From an uncultured Colwellia sp. (GTDB lineage: Bacteria > Pseudomonadota > Gammaproteobacteria > Enterobacterales > Alteromonadaceae), in the NCBI GenBank assembly GCA_913057925.1, contig CAJXPG010000030.1:1-33765 (forward strand): DNA of 33,765 nt, in the 5' to 3' direction. Position numbers and translations under genes: made by a program. Shown here one piece after another: positions 16,645 through 25,479 of the stretch (positions are counted from its first letter, which is position 1; each line of letters opens with the position of its first letter). The notes below the pieces were generated by a model. That model was given only the letters and a program-made list of their open reading frames with translations. It searched no databases and was not told where the DNA came from.

Positions 16645-18770
16645 TACTGCTCACCTTGTAAATTTAGCGCGTTGACGTTTTTAGGGCTTGGTTGACGGTT
16701 ATCAAAGCTTGCAGCAAGTTTGCTTGAGCTTAATTTAATGGCCATTTTTCTATCAACTTCTGACATTTTTTCCAATACTTTCGCCATACCTCGACGAGTA
16801 CTCAACAGGTGCTCATTGAGTAATAGCGATTGCTCATCAATAAATAACGCTACTTTACTCGACGCCAGCGCGGTCATTTTTTTACGTAAAACAGTCAATT
16901 TAGCGATTAGTTGTTGTAACTCAACTTTACTCTGAGTTTGCTTGAGCATTTTCGCGGATAAATTCGCTTCAGATAATGATAATTGCTTAACTGTATTCTG
17001 CCTCTTGGTTAACCCCGCAATAGCTGAATCTACTTGCTTAAGTTGTTGCTGATGTTGCCAAGCGCGATCACTATGTTGTTCACTCATTTGCCAAGCGAGC
17101 ACACCTTTTAATCGCGTTAGCCGTTGTTGATAATCACTGGTATTTTTTTGTGGTGAAATTGTCGCTATAGCGGTCTCACTTCGAGTGATCCTTTGCAACC
17201 ACTTAAGCTGTGTTTTATCAGCAAAAGTAGCGGCTAAAGGTTGCTCAACATTTTCAGCTAATTGTTTCGCTAAGGTATTACGTTTTAGCTGTAATGCTTG
17301 TATTTTTTCAGGGTAATTTTGTTGCTGCAACTGCTTAACCACGCGTTGCTTTCTCGCTTGATTCAAGCTAATAATTTCAGCCAACCACTCTGTCTTTTCT
17401 AATAGCGCTTGGCTTTGCATTATCTGCTCGTCAATATCAAGCAGACCTTGATACAAACTGGATAATTGCGAATCGAGCAAGGCATGTTGTAACCAAGGCG
17501 ATTGAGGTAGGTACTGTACTAGACTTTCATTTTTAAAATGTGAATCTTTTGCTTCAACAGCTGAAAACTCGAGTAAATTATTCGCTTTACTAAAAGCCTG
17601 CTGAAAGTCATGTAAACTCTTTATCCGTTGCTTAAAGTAAGCTTCAACTTTTTGATAGGCGCTGACACCTTGTGCTAAGGATTGTTGTTGACTGACTTGT
17701 TCAGCCATTAACTCCGCTGACTGCCAAGCCAGAGGTGAAAAAGGGTATTTTCTAAAGTGTAAAGTTAGCAGCTTATTAGCAACAGCATATTGCTGAACAT
17801 TTTGCGCCGCAAAAGCAAATAAAAAAACTGCCGACTCTGCATAGGGGCCATTACTTGGGAAAGCCTTCAACTCCGTATAAGCTAAGTCAAAGCGCTGTTG
17901 TTTAACATAACTCTGCGCCAGTAGCAGTTGTGCATAGTCTTGTATTGCTTGCGACTCCGCTGTTTTTTCATCAAGGTTTGTTACTGTCTCTGCAAAAAGT
18001 GTTTGCCAAAAACTTAAGCTAGGTTGATGCCAAGGAGTTGACTTTATTTGTGTTAATAATGCCCCCGCAGCGTCAGTATTATTTTGCTCTAACAACAGCA
18101 AGGCATTGTTTAATTGTATATAAGGTGATTTTTCTTTGGCGATTTGATAGCGCGCTAAAAGATCTTCATCAGCTGTCGAACGTGCCTTTTGCTCTGATGA
18201 GTTAGCCAATACTAGTGGCAAAGACTCATCGCTCTGGGGCCAAAAAGCAAGCTGATTTAATAAATGGTATTGTGCGTAATATTGACTCGGCACTTGATTA
18301 ATTTGCTTTAAACTGTGCTGTGCTTTTGCTTGCTCTCCTTGCTCAAGAAAACGCTCTGTTAATGTTAATAAAGCAACCACTAATAACTCGTTAGTTATTG
18401 CTAATTGCTCAACAGTAACCGTTTGCTTTTTAATGGTTTCCTTTGCAAGATTGCTTTCAAATTTAATTAAGGTGTTATGGGCTTGTAGTAACATGCCTTG
18501 GGAAAGCTGCAGACCGGATTCAAACAGCGATGAGCGACTATCTAGTTGGCCTAATTTTTCATGACCGCGCTCCATCATGACAAGTGCATTATCTTTATCG
18601 CCCTGAAAATAATAAAAAAGTGCTTGTCGGTATAACTTTTCTTGTAAATCCGTGTTATCACTTTTGCTGCTTGAGCTTTGTGCAAAAGCCTTAGTCGTCA
18701 ATAAAGTAATGAGCAAAAGGCTTAGTACTAGACAGCAAGATTTAGTAAAGAAACTCCCTCTAATATACAT
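16644..18770 (-). CDS. Large periplasmic TPR and coiled-coil protein
   Basis: The 708-residue protein has a signal peptide likely cut after AFA at about residue 30 (no lipobox Cys at the cut). Residues about 40-370 look like TPR-type helical pairs (KLYRQALFYYFQGDKDNALV, AQSYVKQQRFDLAYTEL, FAAQNVQQYAVANKLL). Residues about 440-690 are Gln/Leu/Lys-rich and probably coiled coil, with many heptad-like LxxxLxxQ runs. I cannot assign a family name. It is the first of three consecutive TPR genes and joins the next through a TAATG overlap. A scaffold reaching through the periplasm is plausible from length and composition, but this is inference. Confidence 0.78.
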   Translation of the reverse strand: MYIRGSFFTKSCCLVLSLLLITLLTTKAFAQSSSSKSDNTDLQEKLYRQALFYYFQGDKDNALVMMERGHEKLGQLDSRSSLFESGLQLSQGMLLQAHNTLIKFESNLAKETIKKQTVTVEQLAITNELLVVALLTLTERFLEQGEQAKAQHSLKQINQVPSQYYAQYHLLNQLAFWPQSDESLPLVLANSSEQKARSTADEDLLARYQIAKEKSPYIQLNNALLLLEQNNTDAAGALLTQIKSTPWHQPSLSFWQTLFAETVTNLDEKTAESQAIQDYAQLLLAQSYVKQQRFDLAYTELKAFPSNGPYAESAVFLFAFAAQNVQQYAVANKLLTLHFRKYPFSPLAWQSAELMAEQVSQQQSLAQGVSAYQKVEAYFKQRIKSLHDFQQAFSKANNLLEFSAVEAKDSHFKNESLVQYLPQSPWLQHALLDSQLSSLYQGLLDIDEQIMQSQALLEKTEWLAEIISLNQARKQRVVKQLQQQNYPEKIQALQLKRNTLAKQLAENVEQPLAATFADKTQLKWLQRITRSETAIATISPQKNTSDYQQRLTRLKGVLAWQMSEQHSDRAWQHQQQLKQVDSAIAGLTKRQNTVKQLSLSEANLSAKMLKQTQSKVELQQLIAKLTVLRKKMTALASSKVALFIDEQSLLLNEHLLSTRRGMAKVLEKMSEVDRKMAIKLSSSKLAASFDNRQPSPKNVNALNLQGEQ

Positions 18771-18776
18771 AACGAT

Positions 18777-19325
18777 TTATAAAACCCACTCATCAACAAC
18801 TACTTGCGTTCGGTAGGTTTTACTATCATCAGCCAGTTTTAATTCGATCATGATTGCTTCATCATCTTTTTCAAATTGATAATTTGCCGCGCGTTTAACG
18901 AGTCTTCCTTGATCATCAGTGCCGGTAAAAATAGCGGTAAGTTGGTACTCACCTAACTTTAAATTACCAAGGTATAGCTTTTGTATACCGCCTTGCTCTA
19001 GTGCCGTACGTTGCTTATCTGTATATAAAAAACCTGCAATTTCTCGCTCATTAATTTTTACCTCAACACTATCTAAGGTAAAAAAACGCCCAGTATCTAC
19101 AGAAACAAAGAGTGCTAGTTGTGTACTGGCAGGAAAAAGTAAATCTTCTTCAAGAATAAACAACTCTCGATTAAGCTGTAATACTTGCTGTTTAAGTTGT
19201 GCTAACTCATCATTTAACTCACTACTAGACTGCTCTTTTTCTGCAGCAGTTGCTTGGCTTTGAGCAACTAAGCAATGACTCAAAATGAGCACTAGTATGC
19301 TTAAAAATTTAAATCCATGTTTCAC
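18777..19325 (-). CDS. Secreted coiled-coil plus beta-domain protein of unknown function
   Basis: The 182-residue protein starts at GTG 19325, chosen because AAGGTAA lies eight bases upstream. A signal peptide ends near residue 27 (SQATAA region). Residues about 33-62 form a predicted coiled coil (ELNDELAQLKQQVLQLNREL), and the remainder is beta-rich, with FFTLDSVEVKINEREIAGFL, IQKLYLGNLKLGEYQLTAIF and a C-terminal TYRTQVVVDEWVL. It resembles a carbohydrate-binding or transthyretin-like sandwich in pattern only; no family is claimed. It lies seven bases upstream of the 708-residue TPR gene and is probably its partner. Confidence 0.7.
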   Translation of the reverse strand: MKHGFKFLSILVLILSHCLVAQSQATAAEKEQSSSELNDELAQLKQQVLQLNRELFILEEDLLFPASTQLALFVSVDTGRFFTLDSVEVKINEREIAGFLYTDKQRTALEQGGIQKLYLGNLKLGEYQLTAIFTGTDDQGRLVKRAANYQFEKDDEAIMIELKLADDSKTYRTQVVVDEWVL

Positions 19326-19394
19326 GATAATTACCTTAATTTTTCTTTCTTTGACAGAATATTTATTATCTTTGTCTGTAAACTAGCACTGCGA

Positions 19395-20540
19395 TTAAAA
19401 GTAAACGCTGTAGAAGAGCCGAACAACATTCGCTGAAAAGTTATAAAATGGCTCGGCACCTACGCCACCTTCAGCCGTTGGGTCCCTAAAATTTTTATAA
19501 TCAAATTGAATATGATCCCATTGCAATGACGCTTCACTTTTCAAGTCAGCAAAAGAGTATTTAGCAGGAATAACATAGGTCACTCCAAACCCTAACGTTA
19601 TATCATCAAACTCACTTAACTCTTTATCTCGTGCCAAAAAGTTTTGCGCATCTTTATACGGAAACAAGTCACTATAAAAACTCGCTTGAGTCTGTTGGTA
19701 GTAGCGAACTTTCGCTTCTAGCTCAAAACTTTCACCTATTGGGTGACGATAACTTAACTCCACATCACTGGCGTCAATTTGCCAACTATCACTAAAGTGT
19801 CGGTAGTGAAAAAATAACGCTGCCCGATACGGTAAATAATAACTAGCCGAGAGTTTAGTGGTAAATGAGTTGCGTGTATTAGGGTAAACTTCGCCCTGAT
19901 AAGCAACGCCCGATGCTTGGTCGTTATCGATGTAACGCACACTTCGATACGGATTGTTTAAGTACCCTTCATCCGCCACAGCCTCTAGGTTTACACTTAC
20001 TGAGAGGTTTCGAGTTAATATTTGACTAATTGCCGCGCGTAATCGGTATTGTTGGCTTTGCTCTTCAAAGAATTCATCGCCATTACGTTTTACCGTGTTA
20101 TCTGCATACGCTAACCCCAAACTTACATTGGTTAAATCGCCAAAGGTATCTTGTGACACGTTAAAGTTGACTGATTTTGACAAGTAATCATCTTCATCAC
20201 TTTGTTTAATACTGAAATCTACAATGGTTTTTTCATGTAAATATTCAACACCCAGTTGTGCTTCATTTCTTTTTTCAGCATAAGGACTGGCGGTACTCAT
20301 GACATCTACCGAGGCAGATGAAATACTATCGACATAGTAATAAGCCGATACAGCAAAAGTTTCGCTGGTTTTCTTGCGCAGTAAAATGGCTGGGCCGTCA
20401 ATGTCCATGCCACCACCGTTATAGCTATGATAAAGCACATCTATTCGATCGGGTTGCAATACAGCTGCATTTACCGAACCTAGCGTGGCGGCAATAAAGA
20501 GCAGTAGAAAAACAATAACATTGGCTTTAGTTACAACCAC
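19395..20540 (-). CDS. DUF3570 outer-membrane beta-barrel protein
   Basis: This matches the DUF3570 family in pattern: a signal peptide (TKANVIVFLLLFIAATLGS, cut after VNA), then RIDVLYHSYNGGGMDIDGPA, followed by about 350 residues of amphipathic beta strands and a final LFYSVYF with C-terminal Phe, as in outer-membrane barrels. I chose GTG 20540, which overlaps the DUF4266 stop by 14 bases and gives a normal signal peptide; longer in-frame ATG starts up to 20618 would bury the signal peptide and overlap the neighbour by 92 bases. From memory, DUF3570 genes often travel with DUF4266, a thioredoxin and apbE, all found in this window. Its function is unknown to me. Confidence 0.8.
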   Translation of the reverse strand: MVVTKANVIVFLLLFIAATLGSVNAAVLQPDRIDVLYHSYNGGGMDIDGPAILLRKKTSETFAVSAYYYVDSISSASVDVMSTASPYAEKRNEAQLGVEYLHEKTIVDFSIKQSDEDDYLSKSVNFNVSQDTFGDLTNVSLGLAYADNTVKRNGDEFFEEQSQQYRLRAAISQILTRNLSVSVNLEAVADEGYLNNPYRSVRYIDNDQASGVAYQGEVYPNTRNSFTTKLSASYYLPYRAALFFHYRHFSDSWQIDASDVELSYRHPIGESFELEAKVRYYQQTQASFYSDLFPYKDAQNFLARDKELSEFDDITLGFGVTYVIPAKYSFADLKSEASLQWDHIQFDYKNFRDPTAEGGVGAEPFYNFSANVVRLFYSVYF

Positions 20541-20769
20541 AGCCGCCCCCACCTGCTGCTTCAGCACCTCGTGCAGACTCTCGCGCTTCATAAACATGCG
20601 CAATATGCATATTGGCAATAGGGTGTCGGTTATTGCTCATAATTGGATCTGCTAAGTTTTGTCGCTCATAAGGCTTAACCCAAGGCTCGATAGCCAACGA
20701 TGAGCAAGCACTTAACTGTGACATCACACAACTAACAAACAATAACGCTAATTTATTTTTCATACGCAT
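20527..20769 (-). CDS. DUF4266 small lipoprotein with C-terminal CGCN
   Basis: The 80-residue protein has a lipobox LSAC (Cys22), a short region with EPWVKPYERQNLADPIM, HIYxAR-like HVYEARESARG, and a Gly-rich end finishing GGGGCGCN. After processing only about 58 residues remain, tethered by lipid. The Cys-Gly-Cys tail is the striking part and is typical of DUF4266; it could bind metal, be redox-active with the neighbouring TlpA protein, or be a modification site. ATG 20769 is preceded by AAGG overlapping the tlpA stop; ATG 20763 is an alternative. Sandwiched between tlpA-like and DUF3570 genes. Confidence 0.82.
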   Translation of the reverse strand: MRMKNKLALLFVSCVMSQLSACSSLAIEPWVKPYERQNLADPIMSNNRHPIANMHIAHVYEARESARGAEAAGGGGCGCN

Positions 20770-20776
20770 TAGCGCC

Positions 20777-21304
20777 TTATTCTCGAATTAACGTTTTGAT
20801 TGCTTTAGCATATTTCTTTTCATAACCATCACGATACCCTTTAAAGGTGTATCGGATAACGCCATTTCTATCGAGAATGACGGTTGTTGGCATGGCTTCG
20901 ACTTGATAATCGGCAGAGATAGTATTGCTGTCATCAAATAAGATTGGGAAGCTTAAATTCAAATCAGCTAGAAAGTCTCGACCTGCTTGGTTTTCTTGCT
21001 CCACATTGACGCCCCAAACTGAAACACCAAGATCTTGATACTTTTCATAAAACTTTTGTAAAACAGGCATCTCTTTTCGACAAGGGCCACACCAAGATGC
21101 CCAAAAATTTAAAACAATAATCTGCCCACGTTGCTCGGCAAGTTTTAAATTTTTTCCTGACATCGCTTTTAAAGTGAAATCAGGTGCTTTATCCCCAATT
21201 TTTAACGCCTGTGCTGGTAGAGTTAGTAATGAACTAGCAATGAGTATACAAGCTATTTGCTTGAATAAACCGTTAACAGTATTTATAAATGTGCTTGTTG
21301 CCAT
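20777..21304 (-). CDS. TlpA/ResA-like periplasmic thioredoxin
   Basis: The 175-residue secreted thioredoxin-fold protein has a hydrophobic signal about 15-33 (cut after AQA), then the AhpC/TSA-redoxin start GDKAPDFTLKAMSG, the active site WASWCGPC (Cys72, Cys75) and the cis-proline loop EAMPTTV with Pro139. TlpA/ResA/CcmG proteins reduce specific periplasmic disulfides, often apo-cytochrome c or metal-site cysteines. Here the candidates are the CGC tail of the adjacent DUF4266 lipoprotein and the CxxCH sites of the HzsA-like and LamG haem proteins. The partner choice is inference from position. Confidence 0.9.
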   Translation of the reverse strand: MATSTFINTVNGLFKQIACILIASSLLTLPAQALKIGDKAPDFTLKAMSGKNLKLAEQRGQIIVLNFWASWCGPCRKEMPVLQKFYEKYQDLGVSVWGVNVEQENQAGRDFLADLNLSFPILFDDSNTISADYQVEAMPTTVILDRNGVIRYTFKGYRDGYEKKYAKAIKTLIRE

Positions 21305-21341
21305 GCTTATTTATCCTTAAATAGTGCCTCACAATGTTCGG

Positions 21342-22028
21342 CTAAAAATATACGGCAAAACCCGTAGTAAAGTTTAAGTTATGTGTTGTCTTGGTGGTAC
21401 CGGTAATCTGGGTATCAAAAATATAGTCACTCATACTAATATCCCAAGTCAGCCAATCGGTGACAAAAACACGGTAGTTAGCGCCAATATTAATGGTAAA
21501 CTTCTCATCACCTGCAAACTCAGTATTACCACCACCTAATTCAATTGAAAACAAACTATTAAAGGCAAGATCACGACCTAAGAAGATCTCACCTGGCATT
21601 AAGTTGTAACCTATATTTAAGCCGTAGTATTTTAACTTTCTCTGCTCATCAGTTAACAGCGGCGGTACGTTTACTAAACGTTCAAAGCTTGTTAGACCGC
21701 CTTCAGCAGTACCATAGAGTGCTTTAGCATAAAAATACTCGGTAATATGATAGGCAAAGTGCGCGCTTACCCAAGGGCTACTTTCAAAATCTTCAATGGA
21801 AAGCAGACCAAACTGAACGCCCAATTCAAAATTTTCATTATCTAAAATATCTTCAAGCACATGTTCTGTTTTTACATCGACATCAACGGTCTCACTCTCT
21901 GTTTCCGATGAAAACGGAGCAAAAGACATGTTTGCCATAGTGCTAGTTGCATGAGCAGAAAAGCTCATAGCTAGCACAAAAGTTATTGATGTAGCTGCTA
22001 AAAAAATACGCTGAAACCTAATTTCCAT
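21342..22028 (-). CDS. Outer-membrane beta-barrel domain protein (second of a pair)
   Basis: The 228-residue protein has a signal peptide (RIFLAATSITFVLAMSFS, cut after AHA about 27), an acidic linker rich in Glu/Asp/Val (about 40-62), and then an eight-strand-type barrel beginning FELGVQFGLLSIEDF and ending FTTGFAVYF with C-terminal Phe. The AYHITEYFYAKALYG block resembles the outer-membrane barrel family shared by Myxococcus and marine gammaproteobacteria (I recall the name OMP_myx_plus, unverified). The start overlaps the preceding gene by 31 bases with GAAGAG upstream, so translation is probably coupled. Confidence 0.78.
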   Translation of the reverse strand: MEIRFQRIFLAATSITFVLAMSFSAHATSTMANMSFAPFSSETESETVDVDVKTEHVLEDILDNENFELGVQFGLLSIEDFESSPWVSAHFAYHITEYFYAKALYGTAEGGLTSFERLVNVPPLLTDEQRKLKYYGLNIGYNLMPGEIFLGRDLAFNSLFSIELGGGNTEFAGDEKFTINIGANYRVFVTDWLTWDISMSDYIFDTQITGTTKTTHNLNFTTGFAVYF

Positions 22029-22780
22029 ACTTGAATCTCTTCATTGTCATCTCGATCGGTTAGTACTAAGGAGTATTTATATTCTGCTCGCACTAAAAAA
22101 TTTCTAGCCAGGTGATATTTAACGCCAAACGCTGCACTCATTAATGCATCTTGCCTTTTTTCACTATCAACTAGCACACTGTGTGGTTTAGTATTAATTA
22201 TGCCACCACCAACACCAATATAAGGTGATACAGTCCACTCAGGTATTGGTTGTGCAAACAGCATGACTTCATATAAATCACTATCTGAAATATTACCGAG
22301 GGCTTTTCCTATTGACACTTCGCCATTAAATACCGGAGTAAAAAGGTAAGATAAGTAACCGTTATAAAAATGCGCCCCTTCAAAGCTGCCATACATGACG
22401 CCCGCTTCATAATCTCTCGCTTGGTAGTCTGACCAAGATAATTCAGCTTGCGTTAACGGCTTTCCTTGAGAGGTTAAACCCAATAACTCATCTTGATGTA
22501 ACCAGCCAGTATTACCCCTTTTATCGCTGACCTTTAACCAAGAAGTTCGTTTGACACTTATGGTTAATGGCTCACCTTTTTCAACCACATATAAAACGGG
22601 GTAACCAATACCAGGACCCGAGTGTAACTCTACAAAACTAACAGATACCGTCACTTCGTTTGCTGTTTCAGCCTGTGAAAAAGCCGCTGGAAAATACACA
22701 ACACTTAGCAAAACACTTGTGGCTAATAGCTTTTTAATACAAGCAAGCATGGTGAGTTTAGCCTTCAATATATTGATCAT
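21998..22780 (-). CDS. SH3-domain outer-membrane beta-barrel protein
   Basis: The 260-residue protein carries a signal peptide (KKLLATSVLLSVVYFPAA, cut near AFSQA). A bacterial SH3 domain spans about 42-102 (VELHSGPGIGYPVLYVVEKG, then TSWLKVSDKRGNTGWLH), a fold that commonly binds peptidoglycan stem peptides. A barrel follows from about 120 to the C-terminal WKLGFSVFF. The architecture suggests an outer-membrane anchor that also contacts the cell wall. ATG 22780 lies 11 bases past the previous stop; ATG 22750, preceded by AAGG, is a credible alternative and gives a more usual signal length. It is paired with the barrel gene downstream. Confidence 0.82.
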   Translation of the reverse strand: MINILKAKLTMLACIKKLLATSVLLSVVYFPAAFSQAETANEVTVSVSFVELHSGPGIGYPVLYVVEKGEPLTISVKRTSWLKVSDKRGNTGWLHQDELLGLTSQGKPLTQAELSWSDYQARDYEAGVMYGSFEGAHFYNGYLSYLFTPVFNGEVSIGKALGNISDSDLYEVMLFAQPIPEWTVSPYIGVGGGIINTKPHSVLVDSEKRQDALMSAAFGVKYHLARNFLVRAEYKYSLVLTDRDDNEEIQVWKLGFSVFF

Positions 22781-22791
22781 AAATAACTTTG

Positions 22792-25479
22792 CTACTCTTG
22801 CAGATAAAAGGGCGTATTATAATATTGTGCTCCAATATCTAACCATTCACTTAACAGCTTTAATTCATGCTCAGTTAACATATCTTTATGTCTACCCTGT
22901 TGAAATAAAGTAAAGAAACCCTCACTTGCGAGTGCACCATTGGTCGACAAGATTGCCGGTTGATTAATATTAGTCATCACAGGAATTGGTTGGCCTTGGG
23001 CATCTAAAATCAACTCCCCCTCAGCATTAAGTTCAAAAACAGTATTACCATTTTCATCTTCTACAGCCACTAACTTATCCACCACAATGCCATCAATAAC
23101 TTCTTGAACTGCATCATTAAATAACAATTCTCGATAAGCCGTTAAGTGATCGGCTTCATCAATTGAGACTGAGTCAGATAAATCTAATTGCCCTGCTGGC
23201 ACTCGAGCAACGTTATCGCTGTCCATAGGACTATGACAACTTGAGCAAGTGTTATCAGCAATCAGCTCAGATGTTAGTTCATCAAACTCTTCTCGCGGTA
23301 ACTGCCATAACGGTTGAATATGTTCGACGTAATTTATTTGAATACGACAGTATGCATTCCACTGTGTGTAACAATTACTGCCCGTTGGCGCTGGCGTTTC
23401 TAGTTGGGCGTATTGATATGAAATCTCTGGATTAAGGTTTGATTTTTCAGTATCAGTCCAAATATCCTGATAACTAATATCGGCGGTTAATTGCGCTATA
23501 CCATTTATCAATTCATCTGCTTGCGCCATCGTTTGTCCCTGTATTGGCACAATACTTGGGGTCGCATTGCTAAAGGCATTACCGCCAGTAGCTCCCTGAT
23601 TAATAGTGTTCAGTTTAGCGTCAATCCTGCCGTGAGGTTGCTCACTATTTGCCGTGTGGCAACCATTACACTCAAGGGTTTCTCCCGCTTTAACACTAAT
23701 CCATTGTCTATGCCTACCACCGACTCGTTGGCCATTTTTATCTAAAATGCTTAGCGCAATCGGAACATTGGCAGGTACTTTTATTTTCACTGAGCCATCG
23801 GGTTGAACAACACTGTAGCCAACAATTTCACGCATTAACTGATTTCGACTTCGACCAAAATCAGTATTACTTACTTCCCTCACTGAACGAGGCGGCATGG
23901 GAACCCCACGAACCACACGAATAAAACGAGCGGGTAAATTATCTGCTGGAGTAATACTTGGGTCACTGAGTGTGACAATGCCTGTAGGGTTATTTTCAGT
24001 AATACTAGTATCGATACCATCAAAATCATAAACACTGCGAATATGAATAGCGCCAGCTTGTTGATTCGCTAACTCAGCAGACAAACCATTAGCGAAGCTT
24101 TTATCTTCTATAAAGTTTTTCCGTGTCTCCGAGGCTTGCATTACCACAGCTTCTGTTAGCATATTGCCTTCAGTGGTTTTAGCCACTAGCTGCTGAGTAT
24201 TAGTTTGCGCATTATAGAGCCATAATTCGTACCAAGGAGTTGCTAAACTCACTGCTTCTTGAGCTAATTCTTCTGCTGTTAGCTGCCCACAAGCTTTTAT
24301 TTCTGCTAACACTTCAACGCGACATAAATCCCAACTTAATAAATAACGCTCACTACTATCAGGTAGAGGAAATAGAGCAGTTAAACGACCATTTGTGTTG
24401 ATATTTGAAGAAAAGTTAAATTGGAAAAGATCTCCTTGAAAGAAATCTTGTTGCGCCACTTCTGTTGTATCATCAGTGCTAATACTTTGCTGATAATCGA
24501 TAAAGTTATTTATATCAACCACCACAGGTCTTTTTTGATAACTCTCTTCATCCCTTGAGTTAAGCAACAGTAAAATATCACCATTAGGTAATTGCTGCGG
24601 TTTAATTAACTGAATAGTTTCATTTTCACCATCAAGGGGCACTTGTTGAGAATGCCAGCCATAAACCAAGTGATTTTCTGTACCATCAGGGTTCATACGA
24701 TATAAGTTAACTTTATTGTTTCCCCCCATAGTGTCCCAACGACTATAAAGAATTCGGCCATCTTGCAGAACTAAGGGGTAGAAGTCATGACTCATATTAA
24801 AGCTAATTTGTTTAATATCGCTGCCATCACTTTGCATTACGTGTAAGTTAAAAGCGGCCTCTTGGCCAATTTCATTGAGTGCTGTATATTGCGGCTTACC
24901 TTCATCAAGAAGAATTGCTCGAGATAATCGTTGACGCGTTGAGGCAAATATAATTCGGCCATCAGGTAAGTATGACGCCATTAAATCATCACCTTGCTCA
25001 GCAATAACATCACTTGGTATGACTCGCGTTAATGACTTAGTTGCTAACTGATAACGCCAAATATTCCACTTTGCTTGCTCTTCTTCATCAAGATCTGGGT
25101 TTTCAGGGGCGCGAATTGATACCAAAAACTCCTGACCATCATCAGAAATACTCAGATCTCTAATATCAATAGCAAGTGAGTTTCCCTGTTCATCGACAAA
25201 AAGCTGATTGGTTAAATTGGAACTTGGAGAGTTGGCAAAAGCATTATTTTTGATGAGTAACTGAGCACCCGCATTAAATTCTGCAGGATTATTCGTTGAA
25301 AAAGTCACAGGGGCATTAGCATCTTCATCTGCTTTTATGACACTTCGCTCGATGTAAACAACTGGATATTCTACTAAGACTGGATCGGCTTTTTCATCTG
25401 CCGTAATTGCTTGTTCATTACAGCCAGAAAGTAAAAAGATCATTAATATGCAGCCAAAAATCCATGGCATAAAATTCAT
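22792..25479 (-). CDS. HzsA-like lipoprotein with two haem c sites and a beta-propeller-like N-terminal part
   Basis: The 895-residue lipoprotein has lipobox LLSGC (Cys20). The N-terminal half has repeated propeller-type elements (DISISDDGQEFLV-like, YLPDGRIIFASTRQR, LQDGRILYSRWDTMGG, LPNGDILLLLNSRDE), as in PD40/TolB-like proteins. The second half contains the HzsA-related segment VVQPDGSVKIKVPANVPI, LDKNGQRVGGR, followed by CNGCH (604-608), and a later CSSCH (745-749). The domain order resembles the alpha subunit of anammox hydrazine synthase and its many uncharacterised relatives. Hydrazine chemistry should not be assumed. It is the first gene of the minus-strand cluster, opposite the haem protein operon, so it may be an electron-transfer or substrate-handling part. 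Confidence 0.85.
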   Translation of the reverse strand: MNFMPWIFGCILMIFLLSGCNEQAITADEKADPVLVEYPVVYIERSVIKADEDANAPVTFSTNNPAEFNAGAQLLIKNNAFANSPSSNLTNQLFVDEQGNSLAIDIRDLSISDDGQEFLVSIRAPENPDLDEEEQAKWNIWRYQLATKSLTRVIPSDVIAEQGDDLMASYLPDGRIIFASTRQRLSRAILLDEGKPQYTALNEIGQEAAFNLHVMQSDGSDIKQISFNMSHDFYPLVLQDGRILYSRWDTMGGNNKVNLYRMNPDGTENHLVYGWHSQQVPLDGENETIQLIKPQQLPNGDILLLLNSRDEESYQKRPVVVDINNFIDYQQSISTDDTTEVAQQDFFQGDLFQFNFSSNINTNGRLTALFPLPDSSERYLLSWDLCRVEVLAEIKACGQLTAEELAQEAVSLATPWYELWLYNAQTNTQQLVAKTTEGNMLTEAVVMQASETRKNFIEDKSFANGLSAELANQQAGAIHIRSVYDFDGIDTSITENNPTGIVTLSDPSITPADNLPARFIRVVRGVPMPPRSVREVSNTDFGRSRNQLMREIVGYSVVQPDGSVKIKVPANVPIALSILDKNGQRVGGRHRQWISVKAGETLECNGCHTANSEQPHGRIDAKLNTINQGATGGNAFSNATPSIVPIQGQTMAQADELINGIAQLTADISYQDIWTDTEKSNLNPEISYQYAQLETPAPTGSNCYTQWNAYCRIQINYVEHIQPLWQLPREEFDELTSELIADNTCSSCHSPMDSDNVARVPAGQLDLSDSVSIDEADHLTAYRELLFNDAVQEVIDGIVVDKLVAVEDENGNTVFELNAEGELILDAQGQPIPVMTNINQPAILSTNGALASEGFFTLFQQGRHKDMLTEHELKLLSEWLDIGAQYYNTPFYLQE

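Noticed and set aside
20541..20618. N-terminal extension of the DUF3570 protein from ATG 20618
   Set aside because: It would overlap the DUF4266 gene by 92 bases and place about 26 extra residues before a normal signal peptide; GTG 20540 is simpler.
23580..23620. NQGATGG in the HzsA-like protein as an ApbE flavinylation site
   Set aside because: The Asp and Ser/Thr positions of the known motif are missing, so the GAT match alone is likely chance.
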